Origin: Pseudomonadota bacterium
GTDB taxonomy: Bacteria > Pseudomonadota > Gammaproteobacteria > Burkholderiales > Gallionellaceae
NCBI GenBank assembly: GCA_021821945.1
Contig: JAJZTF010000008.1
Coordinates: forward strand, 47,439-111,438
DNA length: 64,000 nt
Reading direction: 5' to 3'
Shown: in pieces, positions 10,644 through 20,313 of the stretch
How positions within the stretch are numbered: position 1 is the first letter of the stretch
Layout of the letters: each line of letters opens with the position of its first letter
Program-made: the position numbers and the translations under genes
Notes under the pieces: generated by a model
Told to the model about the DNA's origin: nothing
What the model saw: only the letters and a program-made list of their open reading frames with translations
Databases searched by the model: none

Positions 10644-11435
10644 TCATCCCCTCATCAACAAGGCCATCGCCGCAAAAGGCAGCGTCGAAGTCAGCGCATC
10701 GATGCGATCCAGAAGACCGCCATGCCCGGGCAGCAGCGAACCGCTGTCCTTCACGCCTGCCTGGCGCTTGATCAAGGACTCGAAAAGATCGCCGATCACC
10801 GACAGCGCAACCCAGGCCAGGACCGCCGGAAGAACCACAGCCAAAGAGGGAACTGCCATCCTCGAACCCACTTCATGCCAGACGAAAAGCGCATAGAGGG
10901 AAGTGCAAAGCACGGCACCCAGCACGCCTTCCCAGGTTTTTCCAGGGCTGATGGCGGGTGCGAGCTTGTGCTTGCCGAATCTGCGGCCTGAAAAATAGGC
11001 GCCGATGTCCGCAACCCACACGAGGCTCATCGCAAGCAGCAGCAGCCATGGGCTCGCGGCACGCAAATCCAGCATCGCCAACCCCGTGGGCAACAGGACC
11101 GCCCATCCCGTCAGGCTCAGGACAAGGCGGTTTTCGATCCTGAATCCCCTGGCCATCCAGACCGGCACGAGAACGGCCCAGAGCAGTGCAGACGCTGCAT
11201 AGATCCACATGCGGGGAAAAGCCGATGCGATCAGCACCGGCATCAAGAGCAGCGTGAGCGCGAGGTAGATGAAGGTCTGCGCGCGGGTGAGCCTTGAGAG
11301 GCCCGACCATTCGACCGCACCCTGCAAGACCAGCAGCAGCACGACCAGCGACCACAAGCTTTTGGGGAGCGCAAAAAGCACCAGCAAAAGCAGCAGCAAC
11401 AGTATGACAGCAGTGATGATCCGGGACTTGAGCAT
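10644..11435 (-). CDS. cdsA: Phosphatidate cytidylyltransferase
   Basis: Makes CDP-diacylglycerol from phosphatidate and CTP, the branch point of phospholipid synthesis. The integral membrane protein is 263 residues with about seven transmembrane segments. The family signature is in the last third: [19 protein letters not shown], followed by [15 protein letters not shown] with its conserved Asp residues. The start ATG at 11435 lies one base after the uppS stop. Longer in-frame extensions run into uppS and are rejected. Two bases separate it from dxr. Confidence 0.96.
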   Translation of the reverse strand: MLKSRIITAVILLLLLLLVLFALPKSLWSLVVLLLVLQGAVEWSGLSRLTRAQTFIYLALTLLLMPVLIASAFPRMWIYAASALLWAVLVPVWMARGFRIENRLVLSLTGWAVLLPTGLAMLDLRAASPWLLLLAMSLVWVADIGAYFSGRRFGKHKLAPAISPGKTWEGVLGAVLCTSLYALFVWHEVGSRMAVPSLAVVLPAVLAWVALSVIGDLFESLIKRQAGVKDSGSLLPGHGGLLDRIDALTSTLPFAAMALLMRG

Positions 11436-11436
11436 T

Positions 11437-12183
11437 TTATTTGTTCGCCGCCAGCTGATCGCTGGTCCGGCCAAAGCGCCTTTCGCGGTGCTGATAGGAG
11501 GCGATGGCCAGCTCCAGCGCGCGGCGGTTGAAGGCAGGCCACAGTGTATCCGTGAAATAGAGCTCGGTATAGGCAAGCTGCCACAGCATGAAATTGCTGA
11601 TCCGCTTCTCGCCCCCCGTGCGTATGAAGAGATCGGGCTCCGGCGCATCCCCCATCGAAAGATAGGGCTGCAGATCCGACTCGGTGAATGAGGTCGCCAA
11701 TCCGGGATGCTCCTTCAGCATCTGCTGCACGGCATGCATCACATCCCAGCGTCCGCCATAGTTCGCGGCAATGGTCAGCGTCAATCCGGTATTGTTCGCC
11801 GTGAGCGCCTCGGCATCGGAAATGGCGCGCTGCAGCTTTTCATCGAAAAAACTCCTGTTTCCGATGATCTTCAGACGGATGTTGTTCTCATGTATGCTCG
11901 CAACCTCCCGCTCCAGCATCTTCATGAAAAGCGACATCAGGAAGGAAACCTCGTCGGGCGGACGGCGCCAGTTCTCGCTGCTGAAGGCGAACACCGTGAG
12001 ATATTTCACGCCGAGCTCCCGGCAGGCCTTGACGATGACGCGCAGAGACTCGACGCCCCGCTGATGCCCCATGATGCGCGGCATCAGCCTGCGCTTGGCC
12101 CAGCGTCCATTGCCATCCATGATGATGGCGATGTGACGCGGTATCTTTGAAACATCAGGGATGGTCAGCGTTGAGCTCGTCAC
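11437..12183 (-). CDS. uppS: Undecaprenyl diphosphate synthase (cis-prenyltransferase)
   Basis: Condenses eight isopentenyl diphosphates onto farnesyl diphosphate to give the C55 carrier for peptidoglycan and O-antigen. The protein is 248 residues. The diphosphate-binding motif IIMDGNGRWAKRR contains the catalytic Asp, and the C-terminal signature is PDLFIRTGGEKRISNFMLW. It lies one base away from frr. Confidence 0.97.
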   Translation of the reverse strand: MTSSTLTIPDVSKIPRHIAIIMDGNGRWAKRRLMPRIMGHQRGVESLRVIVKACRELGVKYLTVFAFSSENWRRPPDEVSFLMSLFMKMLEREVASIHENNIRLKIIGNRSFFDEKLQRAISDAEALTANNTGLTLTIAANYGGRWDVMHAVQQMLKEHPGLATSFTESDLQPYLSMGDAPEPDLFIRTGGEKRISNFMLWQLAYTELYFTDTLWPAFNRRALELAIASYQHRERRFGRTSDQLAANK

Positions 12184-12184
12184 A

Positions 12185-12742
12185 TTACACGGCCATCAAA
12201 TCGACTTCTTTGGCTGACAGCATCTGGTCGATTTCGGAAACGAACTTGTCTGTGAGCTTCTGGATGTCATCCTGCATTCGGCGCTCGTCGTCCTCGGAGA
12301 TTTCCTTCTTCTTGAGCAGTTCCTTCAAGCCGTGGTTTGCATCGCGGCGTATGTTGCGCACCGCGACCTTCGCGTTCTCGCCCTCGGACTTCACGAGCTT
12401 GATCAGATCGCGGCGGCGTTCCTCGGTCAGCATCGGCATGGGCACGCGTATCAGGTCGCCGCTAGCCGCAGGATTCAGCCCCAGATCCGAATCCCTTATC
12501 GCCCGCTCGACCTTGCCCACCATGCTCTTTTCATAGGGCTGCACGCCTATGGTCCGCCCATCCACCAGGGTGATGTTTGCCACCTGGTTGACCGGCGTGG
12601 GATTTCCATAATAGTCGACCATCACATGGTCCAGCAGGCCGGTATGCGCGCGGCCCGTCCGTATCTTTCCGAGATCTGTGCGCAGCGCATTGAGCGACTT
12701 GCGCATTCTCTGCTCGGTATCCTTCCTGATTTCAGCGATCAT
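12185..12742 (-). CDS. frr: Ribosome recycling factor
   Basis: Splits the post-termination ribosome together with EF-G. The protein is 185 residues, the exact family length. It starts [17 protein letters not shown] and has the conserved segments GRAHTGLLD and [11 protein letters not shown]. The three-helix bundle and the beta domain are both intact. It lies in the order tsf-pyrH-frr-uppS. Confidence 0.97.
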   Translation of the reverse strand: MIAEIRKDTEQRMRKSLNALRTDLGKIRTGRAHTGLLDHVMVDYYGNPTPVNQVANITLVDGRTIGVQPYEKSMVGKVERAIRDSDLGLNPAASGDLIRVPMPMLTEERRRDLIKLVKSEGENAKVAVRNIRRDANHGLKELLKKKEISEDDERRMQDDIQKLTDKFVSEIDQMLSAKEVDLMAV

Positions 12743-12757
12743 GCTCTCTCCTCAATA

Positions 12758-13477
12758 CTACTCAACCCTGACCAGCGTACCCTCGCCTTCGCCGGTCAGC
12801 ACGCGCTTCAGGGCGCCCGGCTTGAAGATGCTGAACACGATGATGGGCAGCTTCTGGTCGCGGCACAGCGTCAGCGCGGTGGCATCCATGACCTGCAGAT
12901 TCTTGCTGATCGCCTCCGAAAAACTCAGGGACTGATAGCGCACCGCATGCGGATCCTTCTTGGGGTCTGCCGTGTAGATGCCGTCGACCTTGGTCGCCTT
13001 GATCACCACTTCCGCGCCCATCTCGACGCCGCGCAATGCAGCCGCCGTATCCGTGGTGAAGAAGGGGCTGCCTATACCCGCTGCAAATATCACCACCTTG
13101 CCCTCCTCGAGGTAGCGCAGCGCCTTGCCCCGTATGAAGGGCTCGGCAACCTGCTCAAGGTTCAGGGCCGACTGCACGCGGCAATCCAGCCCGGCACGGC
13201 TCATCGCATCCTGCAGAGCCATCGAATTCATCACCGTGGCCAGCATGCCCATGTAATCGGCCGTCGCCCTGTCCATGCCGGCTGCGGCAGGGGCCACGCC
13301 CCTAAAGATGTTGCCGCCGCCGATCACCAAAGCCACCTGAACGCCCATCCCGGCCACTTCCGCAATCTCGGCCACAATGCGCTCGATCACCTGACGGTTG
13401 ATGCCATAGCTGTCATCGCCCATCAGCGCTTCGCCGGAAAGCTTCAAAAGTATGCGTTTATAGACAGGCGCCGTCAT
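12758..13477 (-). CDS. pyrH: UMP kinase
   Basis: Phosphorylates UMP to UDP in pyrimidine nucleotide synthesis. It belongs to the amino-acid kinase fold and is hexameric in the family. The protein is 239 residues. The motifs are [15 protein letters not shown] at the N-terminus, [10 protein letters not shown] for phosphate binding, and [15 protein letters not shown] residues (here [15 protein letters not shown]). The ATG lies 6 bases after the tsf stop. Confidence 0.97.
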   Translation of the reverse strand: MTAPVYKRILLKLSGEALMGDDSYGINRQVIERIVAEIAEVAGMGVQVALVIGGGNIFRGVAPAAAGMDRATADYMGMLATVMNSMALQDAMSRAGLDCRVQSALNLEQVAEPFIRGKALRYLEEGKVVIFAAGIGSPFFTTDTAAALRGVEMGAEVVIKATKVDGIYTADPKKDPHAVRYQSLSFSEAISKNLQVMDATALTLCRDQKLPIIVFSIFKPGALKRVLTGEGEGTLVRVE

Positions 13478-13483
13478 GACTCA

Positions 13484-14383
13484 TCATCCCTTTGCCGCGG
13501 CGATCGTTGCGGCCACTTCCGCCGCATAGTCCTCGACCTTCTTCTCGATGCCCTCGCCCACGACAAACATCCTGAACGAGGAAACCGTAGCCCCCCTGGA
13601 CTTCAGGAGCTGCTCTATGGTCTGCTTGCCATCTTCCGCCTTGACGAAAACCTGACCCAGCAGCGTGACCTCCTTCAGGAATTTCTGCACGGTTCCTTCG
13701 GCGATCTTCTCGAGCATCGCCTCCGGCTTGCCGGATTCCTTTGCCTTCTCGATCGCAATGCGGCGCTCCGTCGCTATCTCTTCAGGATCCACGCCGGTGG
13801 CATCGACCGACTTCGGCTTCGAAGCGGCGATGTGCATGCAGATGTCGCGGCCGAGCGCATCGTCGCCGCCGGAGAAGTTGAGCAGCACGCCGATCTTGCT
13901 GCCGTGCAGATAGCTCGAGAGCCTGCCCGTCGCAGTCTCGTAGCGCTCGAAGCGGCGCACCGAAATGTTTTCGCCAAGCTTCATCACCAGCGCCTTGCGG
14001 GTCTCTTCCACAGTCCCGTCGCCATTCGCGATCTTCATTTCCGAAAGCGCCGCGATGTCGGCCGGATTGTTCCGGGTCACCGTTTCTGCAACCTGTTTTG
14101 CGAATGCGGCAAAATCCTCGTTCTTCGCCACGAAATCGGTTTCGCAGTTCACCTCGACCACAGCACCGGTCTTTGCATCGGGCGAAATGAACGTGCTGAC
14201 CACGCCTTCGGCCGTCACGCGCGAGGAAGCCTTGCTGGCCTTCGCGCCGCTCTTGATGCGCAGCTGTTCTTCGGCAACCTTGAAATCGCCATTCGCCTCG
14301 ACCAGCGCCTTCTTGCATTCCATCATGCCAAGGCCAGTCGCCTCGCGCAGTTCCTTGACCATACCTGCAGTGATTTCTGCCAT
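13484..14383 (-). CDS. tsf: Elongation factor Ts
   Basis: Nucleotide exchange factor for EF-Tu. The product is 299 residues. It contains an N-terminal UBA-like segment ([19 protein letters not shown]), then the [11 protein letters not shown] signature at about residues 80-90, and the coiled-coil and dimerisation parts. It follows rpsB, separated by a hairpin with a T run (14415-14438) that can lower its expression relative to rpsB. Confidence 0.97.
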   Translation of the reverse strand: MAEITAGMVKELREATGLGMMECKKALVEANGDFKVAEEQLRIKSGAKASKASSRVTAEGVVSTFISPDAKTGAVVEVNCETDFVAKNEDFAAFAKQVAETVTRNNPADIAALSEMKIANGDGTVEETRKALVMKLGENISVRRFERYETATGRLSSYLHGSKIGVLLNFSGGDDALGRDICMHIAASKPKSVDATGVDPEEIATERRIAIEKAKESGKPEAMLEKIAEGTVQKFLKEVTLLGQVFVKAEDGKQTIEQLLKSRGATVSSFRMFVVGEGIEKKVEDYAAEVAATIAAAKG

Positions 14384-14414
14384 GCTAACTCCTAAATTCA
14401 GATAATAAACCTAT

Positions 14415-14438
14415 AAAAAAAGGGGCTTGCGCCCCTTT
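14415..14438 (-). terminator. Intrinsic terminator or attenuator between rpsB and tsf
   Basis: The arms AAAGGGGC (14419-14426) and GCCCCTTT (14431-14438) pair perfectly over 8 bp with a 4-base loop. On the minus strand the stem is followed by a run of seven T (14421-14415). This is a textbook Rho-independent terminator within the rpsB-tsf operon, so it is likely leaky. Confidence 0.8.
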
Positions 14439-14453
14439 GTGCGCCGAATTTCC

Positions 14454-15185
14454 TCAGGCTGCCTGCTCCGGCTCTTCCGAAACCTGCTGAACCAATTCAT
14501 TCAGCGACTGCGCGCGACCTTCGAGCACCGCATCCGCGATGCCGCGCGCATAAAGGCGGATCGCCTGGGTGGAGTCATCGTTGCCGGGTATCACGAAATC
14601 CACACCGATGGGCGAATTGTTGGTATCCACCACGCCGATCACCGGTATGCCAAGCTTCTTGGCCTCGACGATCGCACCCTTCTGGTAGCCGACGTCGATC
14701 ACGAATATCGCATCCGGCAGGCTGACCATGTCCTTGATGCCGCCCAGGCTGCGATTCAACTTCTCAAGCTCGCGGTTCATCATCAGCAGTTCCTTCTTGG
14801 AAACGCCCTCAACCGCCCCTTCCGCCATGATGGCTTCGAGATCACGCAGGCGCTTGATGGATTGCTGAACCGTCTTGTAATTGGTGAGCATGCCGCCCAG
14901 CCAGCGGTGATTCACATAGGGGGAATTCGCGCGCGTGGCCTCCTCCTGCAAGATCTCGCGCGCCTGGCGCTTGGTTGCCACAAAAAGGATGGTGCCCTTC
15001 TTTGCGGCAAGCTTGCGCACGTAGTTTTCCGCCTCCGCGAACATCGAGACGGTCTTTTCCAGATTGATGATGTGTATGCGGTTGCGATGACCGAAGATGA
15101 AAGGAGCCATCTTCGGGTTCCAGAAACGGGTTTGATGACCGAAATGGACTCCGGCATCGAGCATTTGACGCATTGTTACAGCCAT
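14454..15185 (-). CDS. rpsB: 30S ribosomal protein S2
   Basis: Small-subunit ribosomal protein. It is 243 residues, starting [22 protein letters not shown], the family signature (first 17 residues diagnostic). RFIFG-type and [14 protein letters not shown] segments are present ([30 protein letters not shown]). It has a leader of about 105 nt after the promoter at 15298-15327. In enteric bacteria the rpsB leader is autoregulated by S2; whether that holds here is not visible. Confidence 0.97.
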   Translation of the reverse strand: MAVTMRQMLDAGVHFGHQTRFWNPKMAPFIFGHRNRIHIINLEKTVSMFAEAENYVRKLAAKKGTILFVATKRQAREILQEEATRANSPYVNHRWLGGMLTNYKTVQQSIKRLRDLEAIMAEGAVEGVSKKELLMMNRELEKLNRSLGGIKDMVSLPDAIFVIDVGYQKGAIVEAKKLGIPVIGVVDTNNSPIGVDFVIPGNDDSTQAIRLYARGIADAVLEGRAQSLNELVQQVSEEPEQAA

Positions 15186-15297
15186 GATTATTCCTATATG
15201 TCAAGGGTTAGAACTGCCGTCCGCGAGCCTGACCCTTGCGGGCACCCCAACCTGCGCGAACGGGAAATTTGCACCGGCCTATTCCGATGCGATGTGC

Positions 15298-15327
15298 ATT
15301 TTAACACGAACAGGAATCCCGCCTCAA
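15298..15327 (-). promoter_or_regulatory. Probable rpsB promoter
   Basis: On the minus strand TTGAGG (15327-15322) and TAAAAT (15303-15298) are separated by 18 bp, and a TG lies just before the -10 (TGTTAAAAT, extended -10). The -35 overlaps the 3' end of the small gene at 15324. Transcription would start near 15291. Confidence 0.45.
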
Positions 15328-15623
15328 CCCGGATTTTGGCGCACCCATTCCTCATGCACCGTGGACTTCGAATACCAGAAGAGTCCCGCCGTCAGCAATG
15401 CGCCTATCACCAGGGCAAGCCAGGGATATCCGGCCAGGCTGTAATGGATGAAAGGAAATACCACGAGGGGAAGCGCCAGGATCGCCCAAAGCAGAAGCAG
15501 CACCATGCCGAACCACCCCACCAGCACGCCCACGGCAGTCCTGACATAGACGCGGACCGCGCCGCAATGGCTGCAGACATCCACATTCGAATCGATCTCG
15601 GCACGACAGACAGGACATTGCAT
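15324..15623 (-). CDS. Small zinc-ribbon membrane protein, function unknown
   Basis: The protein is 99 residues. An N-terminal zinc ribbon is visible as two CxxC pairs (C3/C6 in CPVC and C17/C20 in CSHC). Two hydrophobic segments follow, about residues 28-57 and 64-85, then a short polar tail. It lies 50 bp downstream of fabG on the same strand and upstream of rpsB, in the place where acpP and fabF are often found. A hairpin at 15653-15669 may separate it from fabG. The ribbon probably faces the cytoplasm. No specific function can be assigned. Confidence 0.75.
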   Translation of the reverse strand: MQCPVCRAEIDSNVDVCSHCGAVRVYVRTAVGVLVGWFGMVLLLLWAILALPLVVFPFIHYSLAGYPWLALVIGALLTAGLFWYSKSTVHEEWVRQNPG

Positions 15624-15652
15624 GATGGCTTCCCAGGTAAATTAAAGACGAT

Positions 15653-15669
15653 GGGCGCTTTTCGCGCCC
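15653..15669 (-). terminator. Possible terminator after fabG
   Basis: GGGCGC (15653-15658) pairs with GCGCCC (15664-15669) around a 5-base loop just downstream of the fabG stop. On the minus strand the following sequence is T-containing but lacks a continuous T run, so termination may be weak. Confidence 0.35.
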
Positions 15670-15673
15670 CTGA

Positions 15674-16417
15674 CTACTCCATATACATCCCGCCGTTCAC
15701 ATGCAGCGTGACGCCCGTGATGTACGAGGCGGAAGGACCGGCCAGAAAGGCGACGGCTGCAGCGATGTCGGCCGGCTGCCCCAGGCGCTTCAAGGGCACA
15801 TGTTCGACCAGTTTTGCGCGCTGCTCCTCCCCCAATGCATGCGTCATGTCGGTATCGATGAAACCCGGCGCAACGCAGTTCACCGTGATATTGCGGCTGC
15901 CGACCTCCTGCGCCAGGGATCTTGTAAAACCCGCCATGCCCGCCTTGGCCGCTGCATAGTTGGTCTGCCCCGCGTTGCCCATGCTTCCAACCACGGAAGA
16001 GATGCTGATGATGCGCCCGCTCCTCGCCTTCATCATCGCGCGCAAAACCGCGCGCGAAAGACGAAACACCGACTTCAGATTGGTTGCCAGCACATCGTCC
16101 CACTCCTCGTCCGTCATGCGCGCCAGAAGGTTGTCGCGCGTGATGCCGGCATTGTTCACGAGTATCGTGATCTCGCCAAACCGCCCGCGAAGATCCTCCA
16201 GCACCTTCTCGGTCTGAGCGGCATCGTTCACGTTCATCTCATAACCGCAACCCTTGATGCCGGCTTCAGAGAGATAGGCGCTGATCAGAGCCGCCCCCCT
16301 GTCCGTCGTTGCCGTGCCGATCACCGTCGCCCCCTGGCGCCCGAGTTCCTGAGCGATCGCCTGGCCGATGCCGCGAGATGCGCCGGTCACCAGCGCGATT
16401 TGTCCCTGTAGTGTCAT
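15674..16417 (-). CDS. fabG: 3-oxoacyl-ACP reductase FabG
   Basis: NADPH-dependent reduction of 3-oxoacyl-ACP in fatty acid elongation. The short-chain dehydrogenase is 247 residues. The nucleotide motif is TGASRGIGQA (about residues 12-21), NNAG is present in VNNAGITRDN, and the catalytic Ser-Tyr-Lys lie in SISSVVGSMG and NYAAAKAGM. It overlaps fabD by 4 bases and ends the plsX-fabH-fabD-fabG series. Confidence 0.96.
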   Translation of the reverse strand: MTLQGQIALVTGASRGIGQAIAQELGRQGATVIGTATTDRGAALISAYLSEAGIKGCGYEMNVNDAAQTEKVLEDLRGRFGEITILVNNAGITRDNLLARMTDEEWDDVLATNLKSVFRLSRAVLRAMMKARSGRIISISSVVGSMGNAGQTNYAAAKAGMAGFTRSLAQEVGSRNITVNCVAPGFIDTDMTHALGEEQRAKLVEHVPLKRLGQPADIAAAVAFLAGPSASYITGVTLHVNGGMYME

Positions 16418-17355
16418 GCCGTTTCCTTGAGTTTAGTCAGCGTCTCCATCAGCGATGCGCCGTCATTCATTGCCAGCGCCTGCTGATTCGCGTCTATGCG
16501 CTTGTTGAGCCCGGCAAGCACCCTGCCCGGCGCGCACTCGACATTATAGGCGATGCCCATCTTGCCGAACGCCACAACCGTCTCGACCCAGCGCACCGGG
16601 GAATAGAGCTGGCGCACCAGCGCATCCCTTATCATTTCAGGATTCTCGTATGCCGCCACATCCGCGTTGTGCAGAACCGGAATCACGGGCGCCGCAATTT
16701 CGACTGCGACAAGCCGATCCCGCAATTGTTCCGCAGCGCCCTTTAGCAGGCTGCAATGGGATGGCACGCTCATCGGCAGCATGATCGCGCGCTTAGCCCC
16801 CCTCTCCTTGGCAAGCGCCATGCCGCGCTCGACCGCGGCGCGGTTTCCGGCGATCACGACCTGCCCCGGGGAATTGTAATTCACCGCCTCCAGCACCTCA
16901 CCATTTGCCGCCTCGATGCACAAGGCACGCACCGCCTCGTCATCGAGCCCCAGGATCGCCGCGATGCCGCCGACACCCTCGGGCACCGCCTGCTGCATGC
17001 ATTCGGCGCGGAACCTCACCAGGGGCAGCGCATCCTTGAACCGCATTGCGCCGCTTGCGACCAGCGCGGTGTATTCACCCAGGCTATGGCCTGCCATCAC
17101 GGCGGGAACCGCACCCTGCCTCGACTGCCATGCGCGATAGACGGCCACGCCCGCGGCGAGCATGACAGGCTGCGTGTTGACCGTTGCATTGAGCTCGGCA
17201 TCGCTGCCGCTCTCCACGAGCTGCCACATGTCTTGCCCGAGTATGTCGGAAGCCTCGGCAAACGTGTCCTTGACAACCGGAAAGTCTGCATAACCCTCCA
17301 TCATGCCGAGCGACTGCGAACCCTGCCCGGGAAATACGAATGCAAATTTAGTCAT
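16414..17355 (-). CDS. fabD: Malonyl-CoA:ACP transacylase
   Basis: Transfers malonyl groups from CoA to acyl carrier protein. The protein is 313 residues. It opens with FVFPGQGSQSLGM and has the serine nucleophile in AGHSLGEYTAL; the conserved His is in SVPSHCSLL. It lies 27 bp after fabH and overlaps fabG by 4 bases. Confidence 0.96.
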   Translation of the reverse strand: MTKFAFVFPGQGSQSLGMMEGYADFPVVKDTFAEASDILGQDMWQLVESGSDAELNATVNTQPVMLAAGVAVYRAWQSRQGAVPAVMAGHSLGEYTALVASGAMRFKDALPLVRFRAECMQQAVPEGVGGIAAILGLDDEAVRALCIEAANGEVLEAVNYNSPGQVVIAGNRAAVERGMALAKERGAKRAIMLPMSVPSHCSLLKGAAEQLRDRLVAVEIAAPVIPVLHNADVAAYENPEMIRDALVRQLYSPVRWVETVVAFGKMGIAYNVECAPGRVLAGLNKRIDANQQALAMNDGASLMETLTKLKETA

Positions 17356-17382
17356 AATACCAATCTCAAAGTCATCGGGACG

Positions 17383-18345
17383 CTACCAGCGCAGCAGCAC
17401 AGCCCCCCAGGTAAACCCGCCGCCTATCGCCTCGAGCAGAACGTTTTGTCCGGCCTTGATGCGGCCATCCCTGACCGCCGCATCCAGCGCCAGCGGAATC
17501 GACGCAGAAGAAGTATTGCCGTGATGGGAAAGCGTGGTGACCACCCTGTCCATGCTCAGGCCCAGCTTCTTCGCGGTAGCTTCTATGATGCGGATGTTCG
17601 CCTGATGCGGCACCAGCCAGTCGACATCCGCGCCCTGCATGCCCGCATCCTTCAGCACCTCGTCGACCACACGACTCAATGCAGTGACGGCGAACTTGAA
17701 AACCGCCTGCCCTTCCATCTTGATGAAAGGATCGCCCTGCACCTCGCCGTTGCAAATGTTGCCATCCGCCCTCAAAAGCGCATGATGGCGGCCGTCGGAA
17801 TGCAGCTTCGCGGCCAATATGCCGGGCGCGTCATTGGCCCGCATGACCACCGCGCCCGCACCGTCCCCGAAAAGCACGCAGGTGGTCCTGTCCGTCCAGT
17901 CCACCATGCGCGACATCACTTCGGCGCCAACCACCAGCGCCGTCTTTGCCTGGCCCGTGCGTATGTAAAGATCCGCGGTATTGACCGCATACACGAAACC
18001 GCCGCACACCGCCTGAAGATCGAAGGCCGCGCCCCCGTTCGCAATGCCGAGCTTGTCCTGCAGCAGGCAGGCCGTGCTGGGAAACATCTTGTCGGGGGAT
18101 GTCGTCGCAACGACGATGAGATCGATCTCGTCCGCCTTGATGCCCGCGGATTCGATGGCCCTGAGGCTGGCCTGCAAGGCCAGATCGCTGGTCATTTCGC
18201 CAACGGCCACAATATGACGCTCGCGAATCCCGCTGCGCGTCACGATCCATTCGTCGGTGGTGTCAACTATCTTTTCAAGATCGAAATTGGTGAGCACCTT
18301 CTCAGGCAGATAACTTCCGGTACCGATAACCTTAGAATAGATCAT
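17383..18345 (-). CDS. fabH: 3-oxoacyl-ACP synthase III (FabH)
   Basis: Initiates fatty acid synthesis by condensing acetyl-CoA with malonyl-ACP. The thiolase-fold protein is 320 residues. The catalytic triad is visible: Cys in [13 protein letters not shown], His in [11 protein letters not shown], and Asn in [12 protein letters not shown]. The C-terminus has the GGGFTWGA loop. It overlaps plsX by 4 bases. Confidence 0.97.
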   Translation of the reverse strand: MIYSKVIGTGSYLPEKVLTNFDLEKIVDTTDEWIVTRSGIRERHIVAVGEMTSDLALQASLRAIESAGIKADEIDLIVVATTSPDKMFPSTACLLQDKLGIANGGAAFDLQAVCGGFVYAVNTADLYIRTGQAKTALVVGAEVMSRMVDWTDRTTCVLFGDGAGAVVMRANDAPGILAAKLHSDGRHHALLRADGNICNGEVQGDPFIKMEGQAVFKFAVTALSRVVDEVLKDAGMQGADVDWLVPHQANIRIIEATAKKLGLSMDRVVTTLSHHGNTSSASIPLALDAAVRDGRIKAGQNVLLEAIGGGFTWGAVLLRW

Positions 18346-19388
18346 GTCGCTCCCGCTTGGGTGTTTTGACGCTCATGGTGCCACTTTTCGATATGCACGC
18401 TGATCTGCTGCCACATGCCGGCGCGCGCTTCCTCCGCGGCCTTTTCAATCGCGCAGCGGAAGGCGAACACATCGGCCGAGCCATGGCTCTTCACCACGAT
18501 GCCCTTGAGACCCAGAAAACTTGCGCCATTGTAGCGCCTGTGGTCCAGCCTGTGCTTGAATGCCCTGAGAACCGGCATGGAAATCGCGGCGGCAAGCTTC
18601 GTGTAAAGGCTACGCCTGAATCCCTCCTTCAGGAAATCGCCCATCATCTTGGCCACACCTTCGGCCGTCTTGAGTGCGACATTGCCGACGAAGCCGTCAC
18701 ACACGACAAGATCGGTGGTCCCCCGGAAAATATCGTTGCCTTCGATGTTTCCATAGAAATTCAGATCGCTTTCCCGCAACAGGGTTGCCGCCTGTTTGAC
18801 CACCTCGTTGCCCTTGATGTCCTCGCTGCCGATGTTCAGGAGCCCCACGGTGGGCCTTGATTTTTTTTCGAGCGCGGAGACCAGCGTCGAGCCCATCATC
18901 GCAAACTGCAACAGATGCTCTGCGGTGCAATCCGTGTTCGCGCCCAGGTCGAGCATGCATATCTGACCCTTCTGGGTCGGCAGATACGAGGCGATGGCAG
19001 GCCTGTCTATGCCCGGAATGGTCTTCAGCACATAACGCGCCGTCGCCATCAGGGCACCGGTATTGCCGGCGCTCACGCAGGCCAAAGCCTGGCCGTCCTT
19101 CACGAGATTGATGGCGACGCGCATGGAGGAGTCCTTCTTTCCGCGAAGGGCGGACTGCGGCTGCTCATCCATGCCCACCACTTCGGACGCGGCATGCATG
19201 CGCAAACGGCCGGCAAAGCTATCCTCCGCGATGCGCAGCGCGTTCAGTTCAGCCTGCAATGTTTCGGTATTGCCTACCAGAATGATGGAGTCACGTGGAT
19301 GCTGCTGCAGATACGCAACGGCAGCCGGGACGGTGACCGATGCGCCATGGTCTCCCCCCATCGCATCTATGGCTAATGTCACATCCAC
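18342..19388 (-). CDS. plsX: Phosphate acyltransferase PlsX
   Basis: Converts acyl-ACP to acyl-phosphate for phospholipid synthesis. The protein is 348 residues and starts [17 protein letters not shown], the family N-terminus. The start chosen is GTG 19388, because AAGGA lies 7 bases upstream and homologues begin here. An in-frame ATG at 19436 would add 16 residues not typical of the family, and the second GTG (19382) is a further option. It follows rpmF by about 120 bp in the conserved yceD-rpmF-plsX-fab order. Confidence 0.93.
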   Translation of the reverse strand: MDVTLAIDAMGGDHGASVTVPAAVAYLQQHPRDSIILVGNTETLQAELNALRIAEDSFAGRLRMHAASEVVGMDEQPQSALRGKKDSSMRVAINLVKDGQALACVSAGNTGALMATARYVLKTIPGIDRPAIASYLPTQKGQICMLDLGANTDCTAEHLLQFAMMGSTLVSALEKKSRPTVGLLNIGSEDIKGNEVVKQAATLLRESDLNFYGNIEGNDIFRGTTDLVVCDGFVGNVALKTAEGVAKMMGDFLKEGFRRSLYTKLAAAISMPVLRAFKHRLDHRRYNGASFLGLKGIVVKSHGSADVFAFRCAIEKAAEEARAGMWQQISVHIEKWHHERQNTQAGAT

Positions 19389-19507
19389 TAAAGGATCCTT
19401 GGCGAGAGTAAACTCCGAGACCCGGCCTGCACTCAATGCCTTTCAGACCGGTTCAGAGGTAAGAAACAAATCTGAAGAACCCGTATACGCCGCCAGAGGC
19501 AGCGCGA

Positions 19508-19687
19508 TTATTCGCCCTTGGTCTTGACCACTTTCTTGCCGCGATAGTAACCCGTCGGGCTGATGTGGTGGCGCAGATGCTGCTCACCCGTCGTGGGCTC
19601 GATCGCCAGCGCGGGACTGGTCAGAAAATCATGCGCGCGATGCATGCCACGCTTGGATGGGGATTTCTTGTTCTGTTGAACTGCCAT
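19508..19687 (-). CDS. rpmF: 50S ribosomal protein L32
   Basis: Large-subunit protein of 59 residues. It starts [20 protein letters not shown], which is the L32 signature, and ends KKVVKTKGE. It lies 21 bp downstream of yceD and upstream of plsX, the usual yceD-rpmF-plsX order that couples ribosome and membrane synthesis. The zinc-binding cysteines of some L32 proteins are absent. Confidence 0.95.
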   Translation of the reverse strand: MAVQQNKKSPSKRGMHRAHDFLTSPALAIEPTTGEQHLRHHISPTGYYRGKKVVKTKGE

Positions 19688-19708
19688 GCTATGCTCCTTA
19701 AAATCTAA

Positions 19709-20200
19709 TCAATTACGCTTCAACTTTTCCAGCACCGCAAAGGGATGCCTGTCATTCTCTCCGCGCCCGCCTTCTGCCGTCACGCATGAACCGGGTTCAT
19801 GCATGGGCGATATGGGCAGGCCCAGCAATATCTCGTCTTCCAGCAGCCCTATCACATCCATGTTTTCGTCCGCCAGGATGCCATCAAAGTCCTCCTCGTC
19901 GTCATCCAGCTCGTCGAGGCCGGCCTGATCACAAGGCAACAGACGAATTTCATGGTCTATCGCATAATCAAGCGCACCGAGACAGCGCTGGCAACGCAAC
20001 TGACAGCTGCCGTGAAGACTGACATCCAGCACCGGACGCCCAAGATGATCCATTCCGCCTTGCACGCTATAATCCAGAACGCCCTGCCGGCTGTCCAGCA
20101 AATCCTGCAAACGCGGCAATTCGGAAAACGGGATCTGACCGCTTATCCGCCTGCCATTACGGGCAAAATCCAGGCTGTCTATACAGGGCCGTGCGTACAT
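19709..20200 (-). CDS. yceD: YceD/DUF177 family protein
   Basis: The protein is 163 residues. In other bacteria YceD proteins are linked to 23S rRNA accumulation and L32. The family CxxC is present (CQLRCQRCLGALDY), followed by an acidic stretch (DELDDDEEDFDG) and the conserved IGLLEDEILLGLPISPMH and HPFAVLEKLKR segments. A strong promoter at 20210-20238 would start transcription only about 3 bases before the ATG, suggesting a nearly leaderless mRNA. Confidence 0.93.
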   Translation of the reverse strand: MYARPCIDSLDFARNGRRISGQIPFSELPRLQDLLDSRQGVLDYSVQGGMDHLGRPVLDVSLHGSCQLRCQRCLGALDYAIDHEIRLLPCDQAGLDELDDDEEDFDGILADENMDVIGLLEDEILLGLPISPMHEPGSCVTAEGGRGENDRHPFAVLEKLKRN

Positions 20201-20209
20201 GAGCCGCGC

Positions 20210-20238
20210 ATCTTATAATTTTTGCGGCATTCTGTCAA
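20210..20238 (-). promoter_or_regulatory. Promoter of yceD-rpmF-plsX-fab
   Basis: A perfect TTGACA -35 (20238-20233) and TAAGAT -10 (20215-20210) are separated by 17 bp. The -10 and downstream bases read TAAGATGCGCGGC, identical over 13 bases to the tRNA-Ser promoter at 60566. The GC-rich discriminator is the type associated with ppGpp/DksA control of stable RNA and ribosomal genes. Confidence 0.7.
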
Positions 20239-20313
20239 AATTCAGTGCATCATTGCAGAATGACCTGTTTGCAGTTACATTTCCGCCCGGATCGAAACAA
20301 CCAAGGATACGAC

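Noticed and set aside
12332..14395. A 687-codon open frame on the plus strand
   Set aside because: It is antisense to frr, pyrH and tsf, all of which are complete and strongly recognised. High-GC codon use makes such antisense frames open by chance. It has no recognisable domain.
16756..18369. A 537-codon open frame on the plus strand
   Set aside because: It is antisense to fabD and fabH with full active-site motifs. No ribosome site or domain supports it.
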